Part shown: in pieces, positions 1 to 8,336 of the stretch | How the letters are laid out: each line of letters opens with the position of its first letter | Position numbering within the stretch: the first letter of the stretch is position 1 | Assembly: GCA_902797495.1 (NCBI GenBank) | Contig: CADBTH010000030.1 | Location: 1 to 8,336, forward strand | From: an uncultured Ruminococcus sp. | GTDB taxonomy: Bacteria; Bacillota; Clostridia; Oscillospirales; CAG-272 | Direction of reading: 5' to 3' | Length of the DNA: 8,336 nucleotides | Notes under the pieces: model-generated | Seen by the model: only the letters and a program-made list of their open reading frames with translations | Databases searched by the model: none | Told to the model about the DNA's origin: nothing | Program-made: the position numbers and the translations under genes

Positions 1-40
1 ATGAAAAGAGCGCCGCCGCATGGCGCGACGGCGCAAAAAA
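1..40 (-). terminator. Rho-independent terminator closing the operon
   Basis: Read on the minus strand, just after the glycosidase stop, the sequence has a perfect 10-pair stem with one G-T wobble. The arms are GCGCCGTCGC and GCGGCGGCGC (plus-strand positions 25-34 and 10-19) around a 5-base loop (20-24). The stem is followed by TCTTTT and preceded by a run of six T. This is a textbook intrinsic terminator for the minus-strand transcript. On the plus strand the stem is followed by A residues, so it would not work well in that direction. It is the only such structure seen in the window, which supports one transcript from the atp genes to the glycosidase. Confidence 0.88.
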
Positions 41-47
41 CCGCTTA

Positions 48-1763
48 TTATCTGACCTCGGAGATCCTGTCGGCCCACTCTCCGTATTCTTTCCACACGT
101 TCGAGACAGAATCCCAGTCTTCGTCGGTGATATGGAGTCCGAAGAGGTCTGTGATGCAGTAAAGATCGGGGATACCGAGGCGATACGAATTGACGAGGTA
201 CCTGACAGTATCGCGGCGCGTTCTGTATCCCGCTCCGTCCGTATCGACAAGCGACCACGGGAGCGCGATGCGGTAAATATCCCGTCTGAACGAGAACTCC
301 TCATAGCTTCTGCGCAGGTCGGGATGATAGTCGTGAAGGCGAGCGTGATCGACGTACGCCGCAAAAAGCGGATGGCAGGGAGATGCGGATATCACGCAGT
401 CCGGTTTTTCCTCTTTCGCAAAGGCATACACGGTCTTGATATACTCGAGGAAAAGCTCGACTCCGTATTTACCGGAATACGAGACCGCACTCCTGCCGAC
501 CGGCTGGAAAAAGGCGAAGTCGAGCTTCAGCCCGTCGGCGTTATAACAACCCTCGTCGGAGGAAAGCAGACGGTGCATGATCTTCTTCAGTCTCTCGCGG
601 TACTTGGGATTCGTGGGGTCGGCGCACCTCTTGTTGTACTGAGATTCGCTCTCCATGCACTCATCGTCCGGCAGTCCCTCGGAGTCCCACAGCTTGTACC
701 AGAGCATCGTATGGCGTCCGTTCTCCGCGCGGTTCCTGTCGATCCAGCCGCGCAGATCATGCCACTTCGCCCCGTCGGCGTAAGGGTCGCCGTAAGCGGT
801 CTGCCACTTGTCGTCGATTATCATCAGGGTCGGGTGGAGGTCCCGTCTGTCGAGCTCGCGGTTGAAGTTGTCGTAAGTCTCCTGACGCGCCGCCTCGGGC
901 TGAGAGATGGCGAGCCCGTTTGCTGCGGGATATGCCGCCTGCTCGGTCCAGCCGCAGGCGATCGGTCCGTACCAGAAGCGGGGCTTGCGCGCGGCGGGTC
1001 TCACGTCGGCGACGCCTGACGCGAAGTATCTGTCGGAATAATACTTCATCGCTTCAATGCGCGACGGCGCTCCGTAGATCAGTATAGACGGCGTTTGCCA
1101 TTCTCCCGCGACCTTGGTGTGGGCGCACTGATCCGTCGCAAACCAGAATCTGCGAAGGACTCCGTTCGAAGCGGTGTTGTACGTGAATTTCGTGAAGTTG
1201 TGCTCTCCGCGGCGCGCCGCAAGAGCGAACGTCAGCTTGTCCTTCGCCCCCTCCACGTCGAAGATATACGTGAAGAGCGGAGGTATCGTCAGAAACGAGA
1301 ATTCGTCGAAGGACTTCTGTGCGGAGAACTCGCACTGAGCCGAGCCGTCGACTGTCGGGATCGGGGTGAATCCCCGGTCGAACTCGTAACCGCTGCCGCG
1401 AGATTCGGACGTCGGGTCGCCGCAGAAATACTCGACCGAATCGACCGCTCCCTCTCCGTATACTTTCACGTAATACTCGAGGTGCAGTTCCGTCGCCTTC
1501 AGGACGTACTCGGTCTTCTCCCATGCGGAGGATGACGCAAGCCATCTGAAAACTGTGTTCTTCCCTTCTTTTGAAACTTCAAAAGATGCGGCGCGGGGAA
1601 CGTCCTTGACCTCGCCGTCCCCGAAGACGTTCACGGCGGAGAACGGCGACAGTTTTGCGGCGCTCTCCCCTCCGAGAATGATCTCGATCGAGTCGGGGGA
1701 AACCGACGCGGAATACGTCGCGCCGCCGACTCTGTAGTTTTCTCCGTTTTTGTTTACTATCAT
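48..1763 (-). CDS. Clan GH-D-like (GH36/alpha-galactosidase-like) glycoside hydrolase, cytoplasmic
   Basis: A 571-residue protein with no signal peptide, so probably acting inside the cell on imported oligosaccharides or glycosides. Residues 1 to about 255 look like a beta-sandwich domain. Residues about 260-560 look like a TIM barrel of the alpha-galactosidase type. Visible landmarks are IDDKWQ (316-321, compare the IDDGWQ-type strand of GH36), WYKLWDSEG (355-363) and DGLKLDF (410-416), whose Asp415 sits where the GH36/GH31 nucleophile lies. An Asp in DTDG (507-510) could be the acid/base, but I cannot confirm it. The protein ends soon after the barrel, without a clear C-terminal beta-sandwich. 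The start is supported by GGGAG five bases upstream (plus-strand 1769-1773). It lies 25 bases after the flavodoxin-like gene and just before the terminator, so it is the last gene of the unit. The fold class is fairly sure; the exact family and substrate are not. Alpha-galactosidase or a related alpha-glycosidase is a guess. Confidence 0.78.
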   Translation of the reverse strand: MIVNKNGENYRVGGATYSASVSPDSIEIILGGESAAKLSPFSAVNVFGDGEVKDVPRAASFEVSKEGKNTVFRWLASSSAWEKTEYVLKATELHLEYYVKVYGEGAVDSVEYFCGDPTSESRGSGYEFDRGFTPIPTVDGSAQCEFSAQKSFDEFSFLTIPPLFTYIFDVEGAKDKLTFALAARRGEHNFTKFTYNTASNGVLRRFWFATDQCAHTKVAGEWQTPSILIYGAPSRIEAMKYYSDRYFASGVADVRPAARKPRFWYGPIACGWTEQAAYPAANGLAISQPEAARQETYDNFNRELDRRDLHPTLMIIDDKWQTAYGDPYADGAKWHDLRGWIDRNRAENGRHTMLWYKLWDSEGLPDDECMESESQYNKRCADPTNPKYRERLKKIMHRLLSSDEGCYNADGLKLDFAFFQPVGRSAVSYSGKYGVELFLEYIKTVYAFAKEEKPDCVISASPCHPLFAAYVDHARLHDYHPDLRRSYEEFSFRRDIYRIALPWSLVDTDGAGYRTRRDTVRYLVNSYRLGIPDLYCITDLFGLHITDEDWDSVSNVWKEYGEWADRISEVR

Positions 1764-1788
1764 AGTGGCTCCCGTAGATCTTTTCGGT

Positions 1789-2277
1789 TTATTTTATAAG
1801 CTGTTCTGCGAAATCGTGTATCTGTCTGACTTTGTCCGACGACGGTTTGTCCTTCGGATCGATGAGGATCATCTCGGAAGCGAAAGACGTAACTCCGACG
1901 GCGCCGCGCAGTTTTGCGAGCGCTCTCGCCGCTCCTCCTCCGCTGCAGCAGAGGAACGCAGAGACGTTTTTACCGGCGAGGGCTTCTCTGTTCTCCTTTA
2001 TAAAAGTTCTGATCGGAGGCGCGGGGAAAGACGCCCATATGGGACATCCGAGCACGACCGCGTCGTATTTATCCGCGTCGAATTCGTACGGATCCAGCTC
2101 CGGTTCTTCTTTCATAACGGCGCTCTTGCCTCCCCATATGAACTTTTTTACGCCCTTTGAGGGATAAGCTTTTTTCGGAACTATCGGGATAAGGTCGGCG
2201 TCCGTCACTACCGCGATCTCCTGCGCCGCGAACTCTGTGTTCTTGCTCATGGAATAATACACTACTGCGATTTTCAT
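1789..2277 (-). CDS. Flavodoxin-family protein (FMN-binding, short-chain)
   Basis: A 162-residue protein of flavodoxin-like fold. It begins with a hydrophobic strand and a phosphate-binding loop (YYSMSKNT, residues 7-14), matching the YYSxTGNT pattern that grips the FMN phosphate; the usual TGN is SKN here. A second flavin-contacting loop is at LGCPIWASFPAPP (76-88), and CSGGG (111-115) corresponds to the glycine-rich loop that follows a core strand. Proteins of this group carry electrons or act as small NAD(P)H:quinone or flavin reductases; the partner cannot be told from sequence. It starts 15 bases after the atpC stop with GAGGT six bases upstream of the ATG, so it is probably co-transcribed with the ATP synthase. 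No terminator fits in that gap. A functional link to the ATP synthase is not shown. Confidence 0.85.
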   Translation of the reverse strand: MKIAVVYYSMSKNTEFAAQEIAVVTDADLIPIVPKKAYPSKGVKKFIWGGKSAVMKEEPELDPYEFDADKYDAVVLGCPIWASFPAPPIRTFIKENREALAGKNVSAFLCCSGGGAARALAKLRGAVGVTSFASEMILIDPKDKPSSDKVRQIHDFAEQLIK

Positions 2278-2292
2278 ACTCTTACCTCGTTA

Positions 2293-5031
<2,739 letters not shown>

Positions 5032-5066
5032 GATATCTCCTCCTTTTCAAAAATAATATACGCGCG

Positions 5067-6854
5067 TCAGGACTCCTGTTTTTCTTTGAAACGCTCGCAA
5101 GCGTCGACGATCTCTTCCTTCAGGTCCTCGGAGAATCTCTTTTCGTGGTCTATTTTCAGGCAGAGCGCCGGTCTCTCTCTGTCGAAGAAAGCGAGAAGCG
5201 CCGCCTGATAACTCTTTATCTCCTTGACCGGAACGTCCGTGAAGACTCCGCGATCTGCGGCGACGAGCGTTATGACCTGCTCGTGAAGGCTCATCGGGCT
5301 CTGCTTGCCCTGCCTGAGCAGCATCATCAGCGCCTCTCCGTGTCGGAGTTGTCTTGCGGTACCGGAGTCAAGGTCTCCTCCGAACTGAGTGAATACCTTC
5401 ATTTCACGGTACTGCGCGAGGTCGAGTCTGACCGTGCCGACGGATTTTTTCATGACGTCCGTCTGCGCCGCGCCGCCCACGCGGGACACCGACAAGCCGA
5501 CGTTCACCGCGGGTCGCTGGCCCGAGAAAAAGAGTTCGTTCTCAAGGAAGATCTGACCGTCCGTTATCGATATGATATTAGTCGGGATGTACGCCGAAAC
5601 GTCCCCCGCCTGGGTCTCCACTATCGGAAGCGCCGTCATACTGCCTCCTCCGTTTTTCGGAGAAAGCTTCGCGGAACGCTCGAGCAGTCTCGAATGGAGA
5701 TAGAAAACGTCTCCGGGGTACGCTTCCCTGCCGGGAGAACGTTCGAGAAGAAGGCTGAGAGTTCTGTACGCCACGGCGTGGTGAGAAAGGTCGTCGTAAA
5801 CTATAAGAGTGTCGCGGCCGCGGTACATGAAATACTCCGCGACGGCGCACCCGGCGTAAGGCGCGATGTACTGCATTGAAGCGGGGTCGCTCGCGGTCGA
5901 GGATACTATGACCGTGTACTCGTCAGCGCCGTGCTTTTTGAGCGTGTCGGCAACTTTGGCGACCGTTCCCGCTTTCTGGCCGATCGACACGTATACGCAG
6001 ACTACGTCCTTACCCTTCTGGTTCAGGATCGTGTCGACGGCGATCGTCGTTTTACCCGTCTGTCTGTCGCCGATTATAAGCTCTCTCTGTCCCCTGCCTA
6101 TCGGGAACATGGAGTCTATCGTCAGAATACCCGTCTCGAGCGGATCGGATACCGGACTGCGGTCTATGATACCGGGAGCGGGTCGCTCTATCGGAAAATA
6201 CTCCTTGGCTCCGATCTCCCCTTTTCCGTCGAGAGGATTTCCGAGCGGGTCGATCATTCTTCCGAGTATCTTGTTCGAGATCGGGATGCCGGCGTTTCTT
6301 CTCGTTCTGACTACCTTCATCCCCTCGGATATCTCGCTCTCGTCGCCGAAGAGAACTATCCCCGTCTCTCCGCCCGACAGGACGTCCTGTACCATTCCTT
6401 TAATCCCGCTCTCAAAGAGAACGATCTCGCCGAACTCGACGTCCGCGAGCCCGGTGATAAGAACGATGCCGTCCCCGACGGACGTGACGAAGCCAACCTG
6501 CTGATACCCTGCGTCGAGTTTGAACTCCGCGATGTCCTCCCTGAGCAGGGAGATTATCTTGTCGTGGTCGTCCTCGCGGCGCAGAGCCTGGAACGATTTT
6601 CTCAGCTGTCTGATCCTGCCGAGCGCGCTCCAGTCGTAGTTGTCGTCTCCGACGAATATCTTGAATCCTCCTATAACGGACGGATCTTTCACTATCGAGA
6701 ACTCAACGTCATCGTCGTTGTATTTGCGCGACATGAAGTCGCGTATCTTCGAGAGCTGCTCCTCCGTGGGAGGGGTCACGCACCGTATCTCTACTCTCAG
6801 CGGCGCCCTCTCCTCGACTTCGGCGGAGTCGAACGAATTTATGACCTCACTCAT
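5067..6854 (-). CDS. atpA: F1Fo ATP synthase subunit alpha with fused delta (OSCP) C-terminal domain
   Basis: A 595-residue protein, roughly 90 longer than ordinary alpha. Residues about 19-88 match the C-terminal domain of the delta subunit: a strand, a helix at EEQLSKIRDFM (31-41), then KDPSVIGGFKIFVGD (56-70) and DWSALGRIRQL (74-84), compare the delta signature DPSLIGGxxxxxGDxxxDGS. A charged linker (about 89-99) leads into a complete alpha: SLLREDI, GDGIVLITGL (127-136), Walker A GDRQTGKT (262-269), and SRVGGAAQ (457-464) with Arg458, the finger that reaches the beta active site. The delta N-terminal domain is absent. The ATG overlaps the atpF stop by 8 bases, with GGGAGGA upstream, so no separate atpH can lie between. 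There is no Met between 41 and 154 and no GTG or TTG in frame at the junction. Confidence 0.96.
   Translation of the reverse strand: MSEVINSFDSAEVEERAPLRVEIRCVTPPTEEQLSKIRDFMSRKYNDDDVEFSIVKDPSVIGGFKIFVGDDNYDWSALGRIRQLRKSFQALRREDDHDKIISLLREDIAEFKLDAGYQQVGFVTSVGDGIVLITGLADVEFGEIVLFESGIKGMVQDVLSGGETGIVLFGDESEISEGMKVVRTRRNAGIPISNKILGRMIDPLGNPLDGKGEIGAKEYFPIERPAPGIIDRSPVSDPLETGILTIDSMFPIGRGQRELIIGDRQTGKTTIAVDTILNQKGKDVVCVYVSIGQKAGTVAKVADTLKKHGADEYTVIVSSTASDPASMQYIAPYAGCAVAEYFMYRGRDTLIVYDDLSHHAVAYRTLSLLLERSPGREAYPGDVFYLHSRLLERSAKLSPKNGGGSMTALPIVETQAGDVSAYIPTNIISITDGQIFLENELFFSGQRPAVNVGLSVSRVGGAAQTDVMKKSVGTVRLDLAQYREMKVFTQFGGDLDSGTARQLRHGEALMMLLRQGKQSPMSLHEQVITLVAADRGVFTDVPVKEIKSYQAALLAFFDRERPALCLKIDHEKRFSEDLKEEIVDACERFKEKQES
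6591..6800 (-). other. Delta/OSCP C-terminal domain module within alpha
   Basis: This part of atpA encodes residues 19-88 and is the b-binding half of a delta subunit, recognised by the DPSVIGGF and GDDNYDWS motifs followed by a basic helix RIRQLRKSF. In ordinary enzymes this domain follows a six-helix N-terminal domain of about 105 residues in a separate protein; here it follows only an 18-residue acidic leader. The domain call is by motif recognition, not by a profile search. Confidence 0.85.
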
Positions 6855-7368
6855 TTCGTCCTCCCTCGCCGGACAGAGTCTCGTTTGCCGTTCTGATGAA
6901 CTCGTCGTAGAGCGCGGAATCCGTCTCGGGGTCAGCCTTTCCGTTTACGAGCTTCTGAGTCGCGGAGATGACGAGCTCGCCGATCTCCGTCTGTGCGGAC
7001 TCGAGGATGTGCTCTTTTCTCGCCTCAGCCTCTTCCTCGGCGGCCTTGACGATAGCTTCCGCCTGCTTCTTCGCATTCTCGACGTAGCGGCCTGCGTTCT
7101 GCGCCATTTCGCGTTCAGCCTCGCGCTGCTTTTCAAGAAGCGCCTCGTCCGCGTCCCTCAGCTTCTCTTCGTATTCGTTTTTCAGCTCTTCGCACTTTTT
7201 CGCCGCCTCTTCGTTGTCGCGCTCGAGCTTTTCGTAGTAAGCGCGCCTCTCGTCGAGGAACTTTTTGACCGGCTTATAAAGGATCAGGGAAAGAGCCCCG
7301 GCAAGGATGACGAAGTTCAGCATATGCAGAAGGATCTGAGTTATATCTATATTGAGCGGAGCATTCAT
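6847..7368 (-). CDS. atpF: F1Fo ATP synthase subunit b (peripheral stalk)
   Basis: The membrane-anchored peripheral stalk subunit, 173 residues, a normal length. One N-terminal membrane helix (about 10-31) is followed by YKPVKKFLDERR (31-42), the usual junction after the membrane, and then a long, highly charged coiled coil to about residue 150 (for example AEAIVKAAEEEAEARKE). Residues near 128-160 (IGELVISATQKLVNGK) are the region that normally contacts delta. The gene is not fused to delta, unlike the mycobacterial b-delta protein. Only one b gene is seen, so a homodimer is expected. AAGGAGG lies about ten bases before the ATG. The stop TGA lies inside the first codons of atpA. Confidence 0.95.
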   Translation of the reverse strand: MNAPLNIDITQILLHMLNFVILAGALSLILYKPVKKFLDERRAYYEKLERDNEEAAKKCEELKNEYEEKLRDADEALLEKQREAEREMAQNAGRYVENAKKQAEAIVKAAEEEAEARKEHILESAQTEIGELVISATQKLVNGKADPETDSALYDEFIRTANETLSGEGGRNE

Positions 7369-7401
7369 AACAGTTGCCCCTCCTTGATCTGCAGATTGAT
7401 T

Positions 7402-7779
7402 TTAAAGGACGAAGATTATAAGGATCGCAACGATGAGGGCGTAGATTATCGCCGTCTCGATGAATACGAGTCCGAGCATCATCGCGGAGTTGATCTTGCC
7501 CGCGGCCTCGGGCTGACGGGACATTCCCTCCGCGCTCTTCGAGATGGCGATCGCCATTCCGATCGCGCCGGCGGCCGCCGCGACCGCGACAACTATCGCC
7601 GCCGCTATCGCTTTTGTGCTCTTCGCACCGTCTTCTTTTTCTTGCTCCGTTTCTTCGGTCTCTTCAGCGGAGTAAAGCACGACCTCCTCTTCGCCGTCTT
7701 CCGCGAACACGGTCGTGAGAGAGCCGACTACCATCGTCATAATAAAAGCAAACGCCAGGATAAGAGCAATTTTTTTCAT
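7402..7779 (-). CDS. atpE: F1Fo ATP synthase subunit c with signal peptide and acidic N-terminal tail
   Basis: The proteolipid of the rotor ring, 125 residues against a usual 70-90. Residues 57-80 and 98-123 are the two membrane helices, joined by the conserved polar loop RQPEA (88-92). The ion-binding carboxylate is Glu108 in FIETAIIY. Residues 1-26 look like a cleavable signal peptide (basic start, hydrophobic core, possible cut after VFA). They are followed by a segment, 27-50, in which 13 of 24 residues are Asp or Glu. The position equivalent to Gln32 of sodium-driven rings is Met75; the position after the Glu is Thr109. The sodium site is therefore incomplete and proton coupling seems more likely, though not certain. 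The ATG overlaps the atpB stop (ATGA). The Shine-Dalgarno (GAAGGT) is weaker than in its neighbours. Confidence 0.93.
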   Translation of the reverse strand: MKKIALILAFAFIMTMVVGSLTTVFAEDGEEEVVLYSAEETEETEQEKEDGAKSTKAIAAAIVVAVAAAAGAIGMAIAISKSAEGMSRQPEAAGKINSAMMLGLVFIETAIIYALIVAILIIFVL

Positions 7780-8336
7780 TTCGATTTTACCTTCTTTTCT
7801 TTGATTTTCTTGGGTTTTGGTTCTACCGCCTCGCCGTAGAAGATCGAGACGAGAGTCGTCAGCACGTACGCCTGGATGAGCGCGTGGAGCAGCGTGAACA
7901 TGACTCCGACGACGACGGGAAGGACGAAACTGAGCGACGTGTAATAGTACACGAGCTCGGTCACGAGCAGTCCCGAGAGGAGCGCGCCGAACAGGCGGAA
8001 GCTCATCGATATCGGGAGAGAAAAGTCCTTCAGAACGCCGAGGAAACCTTTTATCCCTCTTGTAAACAGTCCGGCTCCGAGTATGACGGAGTATGAGAGG
8101 AATCCCATCGCTATCGCTCCGTTTATATCCGATAACGGGGCGGGAAGCGATACCGATTCACCGCGCGTCGTCACCGCCTGTACACCGAACAGCTCGAAGA
8201 GAGTCCCGAAAAAGACGTACACTCCGGCGCTGAATATATACGCGCCGACGAATCCCGTCTTGTGCGGAGAATTCTTCCCCGCCATATCGGAGAAGAACTC
8301 GACGAGCTTTTCGATCACCGACTGAAACTTTCCGGG
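7776..8336 (-). CDS. atpB: F1Fo ATP synthase subunit a, 5' end beyond the window
   Basis: The stator channel subunit of Fo. Only the C-terminal 186 residues are visible; the frame stays open to the window edge, and the first visible residues (PGKFQS) fit the family's conserved PGKxQ stretch, so the GTG at 8318 is not the true start. Visible membrane helices include ones with PLSDIN (66-71 counted from the edge) and SFRLFG, whose Arg114 is the essential stator Arg (Arg210 of E. coli). Gln155 in LIQAYVLTTLV matches Gln252 of E. coli. The Glu219 position of E. coli appears to be replaced, with a Glu four residues further on. The protein ends in a lysine-rich tail (about the last 15 residues), expected to face the cytoplasm. 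Its stop overlaps the atpE start. Confidence 0.94.
   Translation of the reverse strand, partial: PGKFQSVIEKLVEFFSDMAGKNSPHKTGFVGAYIFSAGVYVFFGTLFELFGVQAVTTRGESVSLPAPLSDINGAIAMGFLSYSVILGAGLFTRGIKGFLGVLKDFSLPISMSFRLFGALLSGLLVTELVYYYTSLSFVLPVVVGVMFTLLHALIQAYVLTTLVSIFYGEAVEPKPKKIKEKKVKSK

Noticed and set aside
132..1019. A 295-codon open frame on the plus strand opposite the glycosidase, and similar plus-strand frames opposite the atp genes (for example 4087-5208 and 6640-7839)
   Set aside because: They lie wholly or mostly antisense to well-recognised genes, their translations are Arg-rich with no family motifs, and long shadow frames are expected from the GC-rich codon use. No ribosome sites or spacing support them.
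1764..1788. A terminator or promoter between the flavodoxin-like gene and the glycosidase
   Set aside because: Only 25 bases, without a stem-loop and T run, and filled mainly by the GGAGG-type ribosome site for the glycosidase.
5032..5066. An internal promoter in the 35-base gap between atpA and atpG (AT-rich TATATTATTTTT)
   Set aside because: The AT-rich stretch is too short for a convincing -35/-10 pair, and its position just before the AAAAGGAGGA site suggests an unstructured ribosome-loading region instead.
6555..6600. The delta-alpha fusion as a sequencing or assembly error that joined two genes
   Set aside because: A lost stop or frameshift would leave a delta N-terminal domain upstream and probably an alpha start at the junction. 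Neither is present, and the atpA start has its own good ribosome site and normal overlap with atpF. A deletion artefact cannot be fully excluded without reads.
6840..6870. A hidden atpH or delta N-terminal domain between atpF and atpA
   Set aside because: The atpF stop and atpA start overlap by 8 bases, and no other frame here encodes a delta N-terminal domain. The b protein ends normally, so the domain is not fused to b either.

Overview
The whole window reads as one minus-strand transcription unit, right to left. It holds most of an F-type (F1Fo) ATP synthase operon, atpB(partial)-atpE-atpF-[no atpH]-atpA-atpG-atpD-atpC, then a flavodoxin-family gene, a clan GH-D-like glycosidase, and a strong intrinsic terminator at the left edge. 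Genes overlap by 4-11 bases or are separated by 15-35 bases. There is no gene-free stretch over 50 bases, no RNA gene, no mobile element and no CRISPR array. The base composition is moderately GC-rich, Shine-Dalgarno sites are strong GGAGG types, and the gene set suggests an uncultivated anaerobic member of the Clostridia (Bacillota), possibly gut-associated. That taxonomic call is an inference, not something the sequence proves.

The ATP synthase is the interesting part. The usual order is a-c-b-delta-alpha-gamma-beta-epsilon, but here no free delta gene (atpH) exists: the stop of atpF overlaps the start of atpA by 8 bases. The alpha subunit is instead about 90 residues longer than usual. Its N-terminal extension is recognisably the C-terminal domain of the delta/OSCP subunit, the part that binds the b stalk. 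The N-terminal helical domain of delta, the part that normally caps F1, is missing. No ATG, GTG or TTG codon lies in frame at the junction, so alpha seems to be made only as the fusion. Each F1 would then carry three delta C-terminal domains instead of one, which raises a real question about peripheral-stalk number and symmetry.

Three other subunits are also modified. The c subunit begins with a probable signal peptide followed by a strongly acidic tail before an otherwise normal two-helix hairpin. The gamma subunit has a 17-residue polar, basic tail beyond its usual C-terminus, which normally points up into the crown of F1 near the alpha N-termini. The visible part of subunit a ends in a lysine-rich tail. 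Catalytic motifs of alpha and beta, the essential Arg of subunit a and the ion-binding Glu of c are all present, so this looks like a working enzyme with an altered F1-stalk connection rather than a decaying locus.

Downstream, the small flavodoxin-like protein and the cytoplasmic glycosidase have their own ribosome binding sites and share the direction and tight spacing of the atp genes. They probably ride on the same transcript until the terminator at about 1-40; nothing in the sequence ties them functionally to ATP synthesis.
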